Notes: a model not told the origin generated them from the letters alone. A DNA stretch of 6,963 bases from Planctomycetota bacterium (GCA_013213915.1 JABSRK010000203.1:1-6963), one strand, 5' to 3'. Counted from the stretch's first letter, positions 1 to 6,642 are shown. Numbers and translations: made by a program.

Positions 1-422
1 CCTCCGTGCCCCACCCCTACAACGGGGACGCCGGCGTCCCCAACCGCCGCGACAGCGGGATGCGCACATGGCCACAGCCAATGAGGGACCACCAGGTCCG
101 CGCCCCCCATCCGCGCGTGGAGCGCGTCCCGGGCGGCACCACGGAACGCTCGCAGCTTGGCCAAGGGTCGACGGACGCGCCGCCAGTTCGCCTCGAGACC
201 GTCACCGTAGAAGAGGTCCATGGCGCCTGGCGCCGCATAGGAGACACGGACCACCTCCCCCGCTTCGGTCTCTTCGCGATCCGGCGCACCATCGGTGGCC
301 GGGCAAACAGTCGTGACGTCGTGGCCCAACTCTCGCAGGCCCGCGTGCAGGTCGTGGACGAAGCGACCAGCGAAGTCACCAACATCGCGCGGAAAGGACG
401 TGGTCAGAGCCAGGATCTGCAC
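1..422 (-). CDS. Family 4 glycosyltransferase, N-terminal part (runs off left edge)
   Basis: The minus strand is open from a GTG at 422-420 to the window edge, giving 140 codons with no stop. The protein begins VQILALTTSFPRDVGDFAGR and continues through FVHDLHAGLRELGHDVTTVCP. This is the usual opening of GT-B fold family 4 glycosyltransferases: a first beta strand, a TSFP..GDFAG loop, then a helix ending in a G-H-x-V turn. The visible end, GVPVVGVGHGG, matches the family strand that precedes the acceptor-site glycine loop. The nucleotide-sugar-binding C-terminal half lies outside the window, so donor and acceptor are unknown. GTG is chosen because this frame has a stop about 20 bases upstream and no ATG precedes the conserved strand. 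An AAGGTGG at 441-435 could be its ribosome site, although it is 12 nt away. It starts 4 nt after the preceding glycosyltransferase gene, so the two are almost certainly cotranscribed. Confidence 0.85.
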   Translation of the reverse strand, partial: MQILALTTSFPRDVGDFAGRFVHDLHAGLRELGHDVTTVCPATDGAPDREETEAGEVVRVSYAAPGAMDLFYGDGLEANWRRVRRPLAKLRAFRGAARDALHARMGGADLVVPHWLWPCAHPAVAAVGDAGVPVVGVGHG

Positions 423-426
423 GGCC

Positions 427-1392
427 TCAGGGAACCACCTTCAAGTCCTGGTTGTTGATCATGTCGAACATCATCGCGAACAGGACAGACTGGAACCCCG
501 TGAGGATGAAGAGCGCCGTGAGGATGGACGTGGCCGCCGTCGGCGCCGCCCCCTGTCCGATTCGCAAGACCGTGATCCACGTGGCCATCCCCAACCCGAC
601 GATGGTCAACAGAACGCCGAACACGTACAGCAACACGAGCGGATGGAAGTCGTTGACAACGTGCCGACGCCACAGACGCCACCAGAAACCCCGCCACAAG
701 AGGAACGTGATACGCGGGAGCACACGCCACGCGCGAATCCCCGATTTCTCCTCCCCATAGATGGCGCGCACAGGGACGTCGGCCACCTTCACCCCGGCCA
801 CGTTCAGCTTGACGAGGAAGTCGTTTGGGAAACCGTACCGAGGGTAGATTCGATTCAGGTCAAGCCGCGCCAGCGCCTCCCGCGTGATCGCCGTGTATCC
901 GCACTGGCTATCGACGATGTGCCAGTAGCCGCTCGCGATCTTGGTGAGCATGGTGAACACCACGTTGCCGGCGAACCGCGTCCGGGGCATCACCTCGCGA
1001 ACGTCATGGCTCGCCAGACGATTGCCCTTCGAGTAGCCAGCTCCGAGGTGCAAGATCGGGTGAAGCAGGGACGGGAGATCCCGTGGGTCCATCTGAGCGT
1101 CACCGGCCATGACGACGCAGATGGCCTCTTCGTCCGCATCCGGTGTCTCGTCGAGGAAGGCCGCGTAGCCGTCGGCGATCGCCGCACCCACCCCGCCATT
1201 CTTCGCGCGCAGCAAGAGTCGCACGCGAGATTCGGCGCGAGACTCGACCTGGCTGGCGGTGCCGTCGGGCGAGGCGTCATCAACGACAATGACCCGGTCC
1301 ACCTCTTGCGGAATGCTGTCGAGTGTCCTCCCGATCAACGGTTCCTCTTCGTACGCCGGAACGACGACGGTGATGGTGCGACCCTCGATCAT
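427..1392 (-). CDS. Membrane-anchored family 2 glycosyltransferase
   Basis: A 321-residue GT-A fold glycosyltransferase, likely cytoplasmic-face and using a nucleotide-sugar donor and a lipid or glycan acceptor. The N-terminal strand TITVVVPAYEEEP (6-18) leads to VIVVDDASPDGT (34-45), the nucleotide-binding acidic pair. NGGVGAA (65-71) follows, then AGDAQMDP (96-103), which holds the DxD-type metal site. DSQCGYTA (161-168) resembles the acceptor-side motif of dolichol-phosphate-mannose-synthase-like enzymes. Two hydrophobic spans, about 252-277 and 288-309, anchor the C-terminus. The ATG at 1392-1390 overlaps the flippase stop as ATGA, and GGGAAGAAG lies just upstream. The frame stays open further upstream inside the flippase gene, but that extension is antisense-like and arginine-rich, and the family fold begins exactly at MIEGRTITVVVP. 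The sugar specificity cannot be read from the sequence. Confidence 0.93.
   Translation of the reverse strand: MIEGRTITVVVPAYEEEPLIGRTLDSIPQEVDRVIVVDDASPDGTASQVESRAESRVRLLLRAKNGGVGAAIADGYAAFLDETPDADEEAICVVMAGDAQMDPRDLPSLLHPILHLGAGYSKGNRLASHDVREVMPRTRFAGNVVFTMLTKIASGYWHIVDSQCGYTAITREALARLDLNRIYPRYGFPNDFLVKLNVAGVKVADVPVRAIYGEEKSGIRAWRVLPRITFLLWRGFWWRLWRRHVVNDFHPLVLLYVFGVLLTIVGLGMATWITVLRIGQGAAPTAATSILTALFILTGFQSVLFAMMFDMINNQDLKVVP
1389..1392 (-). other. ATGA stop/start overlap (flippase to glycosyltransferase)
   Basis: The flippase stop TGA (1391-1389) and the glycosyltransferase ATG (1392-1390) share bases as ATGA. This arrangement usually signals translational coupling within one mRNA. Confidence 0.9.
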
Positions 1393-2951
1393 GTCTTCTT
1401 CCCACCGGGAAGGACCTTGCGGAGGCGCGCCAGATCGTCGTCCGTGAGGACGCGCGACTTCTTGAGCAGGAACAGATAGACGAGGCCGAGCCCCGCAAAC
1501 CCGATGGCCGTCATCCCCTTGGCGACGATCCCTGTTCCGCCCACACTCGCGATGAACCCCGGGCCGCCGAGAACGGAGCTGCGCGCGAGCATGAGGTTCG
1601 CGACGAGGCCGATGGCCGCCGCGCAGCCAACGGTGCGCGCGAACGAGCCGACGTCGATGCCGCGGCCAAATCGCCTGCGGAGATAAACATGCGCGACGAC
1701 GAAGCCGGAGGCCATTCCGATCGACGTCGCCGCCGCGACACCGACCTTGCCGTGCTCCTCCACCAGAAGCCAGCCCAGGCCCACCTGTATACCGGCGACG
1801 ACGACGCCGCATAACACGCTGGCTTGCGGTCGGCCCGACGCGGTGATGATCGCTGTCATGATGAAGAAGACGGAGAAGAACAGGTAGCCGATGGCCAGGA
1901 TCTGCAGCGCTTCGGAAGCGCTCGCGTAGTCCGGCGGGAACAGGATCGTGATGGTCCGCTGCGGACATGAAACAAACAACGCCACGACGATCGCGGCGAT
2001 GAGGCTCGCATATCGAGTCGTGTTGGCGATGTAGCCTCGCAGGGCGTTCTGGTCACGTCCGGCTGCGCCCGAGACCAGGGGGAACAACACAAAGGTGATC
2101 GCAAACACAAGCTGATAAGGAATCGCGCTGAACTGCTGCGCGCCGTAGTAGTCCCCGGTAGCCACGTTGACCGCATCAGCCTCCCCTGGCGTGAACGCCT
2201 TGAGAATCTGCAGGTCCGCCCGAGCGATGAACGTGGTCATGAACGTGAACGCCATCGTGAAAACCTGGAAACGAAGCAACTCTCCGACGGCCAGATGGCC
2301 GCGCACCTCGCGCCGACCCGAGACGAAGAACGCAAAGACCATCGTCACGCCGGCAGCCGTCGCGAAACCGGCTACGGCTGCGCTGACCTTCCCGAGAGTG
2401 CCGCCGAGCACGACCGCCCCGATCAGGATGCACAACACCTTCATGTTGCTGAACGCGAAGTCGACGAGGGCTTGGCGGCCGAACTCCTTCAATCCGTTCA
2501 GGTAGCCCATGAAGATCGCGTAGAACGCGTAGAACAACGTGATGCCGCCGGCCCAGCGCAGGGGCGTCGCGAGTTCGGGGTCATGCCAGAAGTTCTCAGC
2601 GATCCACGGCGCGACGAGCCATATTGCGGCGAACATGCCACCGCCAAGCACCGCTTGCAGACGGTACGCCGCCCGACGCACGGCCTCGGCGTGGGCCGGC
2701 TCCTTCGAGACAAATCGCGAGACCGCCTGCGTCGTGCCTTGAATGACGAGGGCGTTGATGATGGCGCCGAGTCCGGTGACAACGGCGTATTTTCCCATCA
2801 GCGCCTTGTCTCCGAGGATGCGAGGCAGACCGAATACGATGACGTACCCGGTCACGAGGAACCAGAGCTTCGTGAATGTCAGGTACAGCGCGCCGCGGCC
2901 GATCTTCGCGGTCTCGTCAGCAGGTGTCGCTGCTTTGCTCTCGTCCGTCAT
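1389..2951 (-). CDS. Oligosaccharide flippase (Wzx-like, MOP superfamily)
   Basis: A 520-residue polytopic inner-membrane protein. After a hydrophilic N-terminus of about 20 residues come many hydrophobic spans, among them about 28-46, 55-77, 99-118, 131-150 and 165-187. A hydrophilic, basic tail ends in LPGGKKT. Length, span density and the pattern of small and polar residues within the membrane segments (for example the region holding QGTTQAVSRFVSKEP near 70-85) fit polysaccharide-biosynthesis flippases of the MATE/MOP superfamily. These move undecaprenyl-linked glycans to the outer face of the membrane. Two downstream glycosyltransferases support that role over a MATE drug exporter or the peptidoglycan flippase MurJ, but the substrate is unknown. 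The ATG at 2951 is supported by GAGGGAA 9 nt upstream and by lack of hydrophobic character before it. It is the first gene of the visible leftward operon. Confidence 0.9.
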   Translation of the reverse strand: MTDESKAATPADETAKIGRGALYLTFTKLWFLVTGYVIVFGLPRILGDKALMGKYAVVTGLGAIINALVIQGTTQAVSRFVSKEPAHAEAVRRAAYRLQAVLGGGMFAAIWLVAPWIAENFWHDPELATPLRWAGGITLFYAFYAIFMGYLNGLKEFGRQALVDFAFSNMKVLCILIGAVVLGGTLGKVSAAVAGFATAAGVTMVFAFFVSGRREVRGHLAVGELLRFQVFTMAFTFMTTFIARADLQILKAFTPGEADAVNVATGDYYGAQQFSAIPYQLVFAITFVLFPLVSGAAGRDQNALRGYIANTTRYASLIAAIVVALFVSCPQRTITILFPPDYASASEALQILAIGYLFFSVFFIMTAIITASGRPQASVLCGVVVAGIQVGLGWLLVEEHGKVGVAAATSIGMASGFVVAHVYLRRRFGRGIDVGSFARTVGCAAAIGLVANLMLARSSVLGGPGFIASVGGTGIVAKGMTAIGFAGLGLVYLFLLKKSRVLTDDDLARLRKVLPGGKKT

Positions 2952-2960
2952 GGGCTTGGC

Positions 2961-2967
2961 TTCCCTC
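2961..2967 (-). promoter_or_regulatory. Ribosome binding site of the flippase gene
   Basis: The minus strand reads GAGGGAA, 9 nt before the ATG at 2951. It is a good Shine-Dalgarno match and fixes the start of the operon's first gene. A TAACCT at 3026-3021 could be a -10 element for this operon, but I find no convincing -35 at the right distance. Confidence 0.6.
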
Positions 2968-3069
2968 GATGACCCTGGATCGGCGTCGGCGGCGCGGCCG
3001 CGGAAGGCGGACGCGCGCGCAGGTTAGCAAGGGTGGGCCATCTCGTCTCGATCGCCGGGTTTCATGGCG

Positions 3070-3317
3070 TCACCACGCTTCGGCCTGCTACAACCGGGCC
3101 GTGGACGTCGACAAGGCGTGCACGCGCTACCGCGACATGAACCAGCTGGCATTCCGAGTTTGCTCACCGGGCGCCATCATGGCGACGTGCTCGTGCTCCG
3201 GCGCCGTCTCCGAGGGGCAGTTTCTCAGCGCTGTCAGAACGGCGGCGCAGCAGGCCGGTCGCACTCGACTTCCCCGAGGAGCGTTATCTGAAATTCGCGC
3301 TGCTGCACGTGGAGTGA
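3070..3317 (+). pseudogene. 3' remnant of an RlmI-type SAM-dependent rRNA methyltransferase gene, frameshifted
   Basis: Three short segments in three frames line up with the C-terminus of RlmI-family (class I SAM-dependent, 23S rRNA cytosine) methyltransferases. SPRFG at 3070-3084 resembles a decayed DPPxF catalytic motif IV. From 3101 to 3262 a second frame reads VDKACTRYRDMNQLAF, then PGAIMATCSCSG, then an AAQQAGR. This is the family pattern of a YxDxN helix, an SCSG strand and an AAxxAGR helix. From 3255 a third frame reads PVALDFPEERYLKFALLHVE and stops at 3317, matching the family's HPV....PExxYLK ending. Family members have about 390-400 residues and only about 90 remain. The flippase begins at 2951 on the other strand, so the N-terminal two thirds are absent and a sequencing error alone cannot explain the loss. 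The 3101-3317 part is secure in identity. The SPRFG part is less so. Confidence 0.8.
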
Positions 3318-3339
3318 CCAGTCCGGTAACCTGTCCCCC

Positions 3340-4932
3340 ATGCGCCTCCTCCTCGTTTGCATCGCCGTCGCGCTCCCTGCCCGCGGCCAATCCCCCGCCC
3401 TGCTCGACCTGAAGATCACGGGGGGAACGGTAATCGACGGCAGCGGGTCGCCGGGTCGGATCGCGGATGTGGGCATCCGCGCCGGGCGCATCGTGGTCAT
3501 CGGCGACCTCGCCTCGCGGGGGAGCAAGAACTCCATCGACGCCAGGAACATGGTTGTCGCGCCCGGCTTCATCGACGTTCATGCCCACGCGGACAGCCAG
3601 GCCCTCAACCGGCGTGATGCCCTCAACTTCCTCCACATGGGCGTGACCACGATCGTCACAGGGAACTGCGGCAGCTCCGTGGGTGAGTTCACGGCCCACT
3701 TCACCAAGCTGGCGAAGGACGGCATCGGCGTCAACTACGGCAGTCTTCTGGGCCACGGGACGGTGCGTTCGGCCGTGATGGGGACCGCGGCCCGTCATCC
3801 GACGTCGGCTGAGCTTGAACGCATGCAGCAGCTCGTTGAGAAGGCCATGGGCGAAGGGGCGTTCGGGATCTCCACAGGTCTGATCTACGTGCCGGGGACA
3901 TACGCGAAAACGGAGGAAATCGTCGCCCTGGCGCGGGCGGCCAAGAAGCATGGCGGTCTGTACGTGAGTCACATGCGTAACGAAGGTGACAACGTCCTCG
4001 ACGCCATCGACGAAGCACTGCGGATCGGGCAGGAGACGGGCATCTCCGTCCATCTCTCCCACCTGAAGGCGAGCGGCAAGAACAACTGGGGACGCAGCAA
4101 ACAAATCGTCGCTCGGATCAAGGATGCACGCGCGCGCGGAATGCGTGTCACCGGTGATCAGTACGCGTACACCGCCAGCAGCACGAGCCTGGACGTCCTG
4201 TTCCCGGCGAAGGAACTGCAGATCACCCGAGGGCGCTTCGCCAAGAAGCTCAACGACAGTCCCGAATTCCGGAAGAAGATGCACCGGTCGTTGATCGGCA
4301 CGATGGAGCGGATGGGATTCGGAGACTTCGCGTACTGCCAGATCGCGTTTGCACCGAACAACGCAGGACTCGCAGGGATGACGATCAAGGCGGCGGCAAA
4401 AAAACGACTCGGCAAGGACGGTCGCGATGCGCAAGCCAAGACGACCATCGACCTCTTCATCGAGTCGAAGGGGCGCCGGATCAGCATGGTCTATCACAAG
4501 ATGTGCGAGCCAGACGTCGAGGCGATCATGCGTCAGCCGTTCGTCGCTGTGGCATGCGACGCAGGCATCCGGGTGAGGGGTGCGGCCCGCCCACATCCTC
4601 GCGGCGCCGGCAACAACCCTCGCGTGCTCGGTCGCTATGTCCGCGACCGAGCGGTCCTCCCCCTCGAACTCGCCGTCCACAAGATGACCGGTCTCCCCGC
4701 CTCGACCTTCGGGCTCGGGGGTCGCGGGAGCCTGGCGCCAGGTGCGCACGCGGACCTGGTGATCTTCGACCCGAAGACGGTCGCCGACAAGGCGACGTAC
4801 GACGAGCCATACGAGACACCGATCGGCATTCCCTGGGTGATCGTCAACGGAGTCCCAGCCATCGTTGATGGCAAGTTCAGCGGCAAACGGACCGGGAAGA
4901 TCCTCCGACACCAGGCATCGGAGCCGCGCTGA
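3340..4932 (+). CDS. Secreted N-acyl-D-amino-acid deacylase (D-aminoacylase)
   Basis: A 530-residue amidohydrolase-superfamily enzyme that hydrolyses N-acyl-D-amino acids to a free D-amino acid and a carboxylate. Residues 1-17 form a plausible signal peptide (MRLLLVCIAVALPARG, then QS), suggesting export. The typical strand LKITGGTVIDGSG (24-36) precedes PGFIDVHAHAD, with metal-site His81 and His83. GNCG supplies Cys110, which replaces the bridging lysine in this family. SHMRNEG gives His211, SHLKASG gives His241, and ACDAG gives the catalytic Asp407. DQYAYTAS (273-280) and a HPRGAGNNPRVLGRYVRD stretch are also characteristic. All expected metal and catalytic residues are present and the length is normal, so it should be active. 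The ATG at 3340 is chosen because the signal peptide starts there, although no Shine-Dalgarno is visible. It begins 22 nt after the methyltransferase remnant. Acyl and side-chain preference (general, D-Glu or D-Asp type) cannot be told. Confidence 0.92.
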   Translation: MRLLLVCIAVALPARGQSPALLDLKITGGTVIDGSGSPGRIADVGIRAGRIVVIGDLASRGSKNSIDARNMVVAPGFIDVHAHADSQALNRRDALNFLHMGVTTIVTGNCGSSVGEFTAHFTKLAKDGIGVNYGSLLGHGTVRSAVMGTAARHPTSAELERMQQLVEKAMGEGAFGISTGLIYVPGTYAKTEEIVALARAAKKHGGLYVSHMRNEGDNVLDAIDEALRIGQETGISVHLSHLKASGKNNWGRSKQIVARIKDARARGMRVTGDQYAYTASSTSLDVLFPAKELQITRGRFAKKLNDSPEFRKKMHRSLIGTMERMGFGDFAYCQIAFAPNNAGLAGMTIKAAAKKRLGKDGRDAQAKTTIDLFIESKGRRISMVYHKMCEPDVEAIMRQPFVAVACDAGIRVRGAARPHPRGAGNNPRVLGRYVRDRAVLPLELAVHKMTGLPASTFGLGGRGSLAPGAHADLVIFDPKTVADKATYDEPYETPIGIPWVIVNGVPAIVDGKFSGKRTGKILRHQASEPR

Positions 4933-4934
4933 TG
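4930..4934 (+). other. TGATG stop/start junction (deacylase to nucleotidyltransferase)
   Basis: The deacylase TGA (4930-4932) and the next ATG (4932-4934) share one base. A GGAG at 4920-4923 sits 8 nt before the ATG. This indicates cotranscription and probably coupled translation. Confidence 0.85.
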
Positions 4935-5519
4935 ATTGTCCGTAGCGTCGTCCTGGCCGCCGGCGAAGGACGACGCATGGGTGGCAACAAGGGGCTTGTG
5001 TTGCTGCAAGGCAAGGCCCTCGTCACCCATGTACTCGAGGCCGTCGCCGCGTCACGGGTGCACAGCGCGACGGTCGTAGTTGGCGCCCAGGCCGACGCCC
5101 TGCTGCCCGTCGCCCTCGCATCGGGAGCGACGGTCGTCGAGAACCCGAACTGGCGGGACGGCCAGACGTCGAGCCTGCGTTGTGGTATCGCAGCTTTGCC
5201 GCGGGACACGGACGCGTTCCTCGTCCACCCTGTCGATCATGCCCTGGTGACCGCGCGAGACCTGGACGCACTGGTGGACGCCTTCCACCGCTCCGCCGAT
5301 CCCGAGTGCATCGCAAGGCCGGTGTGCGGTGATGTCTTCGGCCATCCGGTCCTGTTCGGGCGCGGGCACCGGGACGGGTTCCTGGCGCTTGCGCCCGATG
5401 TGCCGGGGCACACCGTCTACCGCGCCCACCGGGACCGCGTGATCTTGGTCCCCGTCGACAACCCCCACATCGGGGTTGACCTGGACACGCCGGATGACCT
5501 CTCGCCCTTCTCATGCTGA
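4932..5519 (+). CDS. MobA/MocA-like nucleotidyltransferase
   Basis: A 195-residue cytoplasmic protein of the MobA-like NTP-transferase family. VVLAAGEGRRMGGNKGLVLL (6-25) is the nucleotide-binding signature, with Arg15 and Lys20. NPNWRDGQTSSLRCGI (71-86) matches the N..W..G..SSL..G segment seen in MocA, the molybdopterin cytidylyltransferase. HPVDHAL (99-105) replaces the more usual D-Q-P, keeping the metal-binding Asp102. GHPVLFGR (137-144) and GVDLDTPDDL (181-190, Asp183/Asp185) complete the fold. The motif set favours a MocA/PucB-type enzyme, which attaches CMP to molybdopterin for molybdenum hydroxylases. No molybdenum enzyme or other cofactor gene is visible here, so the actual substrate is uncertain. 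A sugar-phosphate or other small-molecule nucleotidyltransferase remains possible. It is coupled to the deacylase by TGATG and has its own GGAG ribosome site. Confidence 0.85.
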   Translation: MIVRSVVLAAGEGRRMGGNKGLVLLQGKALVTHVLEAVAASRVHSATVVVGAQADALLPVALASGATVVENPNWRDGQTSSLRCGIAALPRDTDAFLVHPVDHALVTARDLDALVDAFHRSADPECIARPVCGDVFGHPVLFGRGHRDGFLALAPDVPGHTVYRAHRDRVILVPVDNPHIGVDLDTPDDLSPFSC

Positions 5520-5583
5520 CCACCTGCAGCGGGCCCCGTCTCCCCGAGGGAATCCACGAAACCACTGGTAGCACTGGGGATGT
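5520..5583. other. Convergent intergenic spacer without a clear terminator
   Basis: Sixty-four bases separate the ends of the nucleotidyltransferase (plus) and transaminase (minus) genes. I find only a 4-bp stem TCCC-CGA-GGGA near 5540-5551 and a direct repeat CACTGG-TAG-CACTGG at 5563-5577. There is no GC-rich hairpin followed by a T-run on either strand. Termination may be Rho-dependent, or transcripts may overlap. Confidence 0.5.
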
Positions 5584-6459
5584 CTAGGCGCTGAGGTCCG
5601 CCTCCAACAGATCACGGAAGCGCTGCTCCAGCTCGCGCGTGATGGGGCCCGGAACGCCGTCACCAACCGGCTTGCCATCGACCCTGACGACGCTGAGCAC
5701 GGGACGGGTCGTTGAGGTGATGAACACCTCGTCCGCTTCGGCGAGCATGCGCGCCGAAAGGTCTGCTTCGCGCGTCCGGTCAGACGCATGCTCCAGGAGC
5801 AACGCACGAGTGATACCGGGGAGGATGTTGCGTGTGACGGGGGGCGTCAGCGCCACGCCCATGGTGACGATCCAGACGTTGCTGCTGCCACCCTCGAGAA
5901 GCACGCCTTCCTCGTCGATAAACACCGCTTCCTGCGCGCCGATGCTAGCCGCCCCACGCTTCGCGAGGATGTTCGGCAGGAGCTGGGTTGTCTTCCAGTG
6001 CGCCTGGCGCCATCGCTCCTCACCGCACGTCGCGATGTCGATGCCGATCTCCTGCGTCCGCATGAGCGCGGCGCGATCAAACGGACGCAGCGTCCCATAG
6101 ACGCCGGGAGCAACGGCGTCGGCCGGCACGTGTTCTCGCGGCGCCGCGCCGCCGGTCACGTGCAAGTACAGGACCCCGTCGCCCTCTCCGGCAGCTTGCA
6201 GAAGGTCGTCCACGACCTTGCGGACGCGCCCACGGAATCCTTCCGGAGAAATCCCCGCGCCCGCTGCGGACCGCTCGAGACGCAGCAGGTGTGGCTCGAG
6301 CGCGAACGCGTGGCCGCTACGGGTGAGCATGGCCTCGTACGCCGACTCCCCGAACAGCACGCCGCGGTCTTCGAGCGGAATTCGGGCACGGTCAGGCGGA
6401 ACTACCGTTCCGTCGATCCAAGCGAGAGGCTTGGCGATCGGAGCTGTGACCAAGGACAT
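5584..6459 (-). CDS. Class IV PLP aminotransferase, probable D-amino acid transaminase
   Basis: A 291-residue fold-type IV PLP enzyme. WIDG (14-17) opens the fold. EDRGVLFGESAYEAM (30-44) corresponds to the DRGxxFGDGvYE motif, with Tyr41. HLLRLERSA (57-65) carries the phosphate-binding Arg60. HWKTTQLLPNILAK (154-167) contains Lys156, the expected Schiff-base lysine. EGGSSNVW (189-196) has Glu189, which contacts the pyridine nitrogen, and LPGITRALLLEHA follows. The segment YLHVTGGAAPREHVP (98-112) includes an R-x-H (Arg108, His110), the carboxylate trap of D-amino acid transaminases. Branched-chain aminotransferases and aminodeoxychorismate lyases of this fold lack it. The expected reaction is D-amino acid plus 2-oxoglutarate to 2-oxo acid plus D-glutamate. 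The usual VTRG reads VTGG here, so specificity may be shifted. The ATG at 6459 has no visible Shine-Dalgarno, but the fold begins right after it. The gene converges on the deacylase pair. Confidence 0.88.
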   Translation of the reverse strand: MSLVTAPIAKPLAWIDGTVVPPDRARIPLEDRGVLFGESAYEAMLTRSGHAFALEPHLLRLERSAAGAGISPEGFRGRVRKVVDDLLQAAGEGDGVLYLHVTGGAAPREHVPADAVAPGVYGTLRPFDRAALMRTQEIGIDIATCGEERWRQAHWKTTQLLPNILAKRGAASIGAQEAVFIDEEGVLLEGGSSNVWIVTMGVALTPPVTRNILPGITRALLLEHASDRTREADLSARMLAEADEVFITSTTRPVLSVVRVDGKPVGDGVPGPITRELEQRFRDLLEADLSA

Positions 6460-6552
6460 GGAACGCTATTCGGAAAACGTGGTCATGGCGGGTTTCGCGA
6501 CAAAGCCTGAGCGGAGATTATCGTAACGCCCTGCGGGGTCAGATCCACCGCG

Positions 6553-6582
6553 TTGACCGAGGGCGTGTCTGCGTGCAACAAT
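6553..6582 (+). promoter_or_regulatory. Candidate sigma-70-type promoter for the secreted-protein gene
   Basis: TTGACC at 6553-6558 and AACAAT at 6577-6582 are 18 bp apart, resembling -35 and -10 boxes. This would leave a leader of about 65 nt before the GTG at 6655. The -10 match is only four of six bases. Confidence 0.3.
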
Positions 6583-6642
6583 CGTGATGTAGCCGTTGCG
6601 GGCGGCCCCATCGGGCAGTTCGTTCTTTGCCTCTCCGTTCCT

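Noticed and set aside
295..1479. A 394-codon plus-strand open frame opposite the glycosyltransferase genes
   Set aside because: The product is highly charged and repetitive in composition, has no recognisable domain, and is fully antisense to well-supported genes.
1393..1968. Upstream extension of the family 2 glycosyltransferase frame to 513 codons
   Set aside because: The extra 192 residues overlap the flippase gene in another frame, are arginine-rich and have no family match. The conserved fold begins at the ATG at 1392.
2295..2972. A 225-codon plus-strand open frame opposite the flippase N-terminal half
   Set aside because: It is hydrophilic and low in complexity, mirroring the membrane-span codons of the flippase. 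It is a shadow frame.
2981..3020. Very GC-rich tract with a CGCGGCCGCG palindrome at 2993-3002, considered as a regulatory or origin element
   Set aside because: Short GC palindromes are frequent by chance at this base composition, and no repeated or spaced partner sites are visible.
3127..4911. A 594-codon open frame on the minus strand opposite the deacylase gene
   Set aside because: It lies antisense to a gene with complete family motifs, and its product is Arg/His/Asp-rich with no fold-like pattern. Long antisense frames are expected in GC-rich coding DNA.
5563..5577. CACTGG-TAG-CACTGG considered as a terminator stem between the convergent genes
   Set aside because: It is a direct repeat, not an inverted one, so it cannot form a hairpin, and no T-run follows on either strand.
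5788..6510. A 240-codon plus-strand open frame opposite the transaminase
   Set aside because: It is antisense to a gene with intact PLP-enzyme motifs, and its product is arginine-rich without domain signals.
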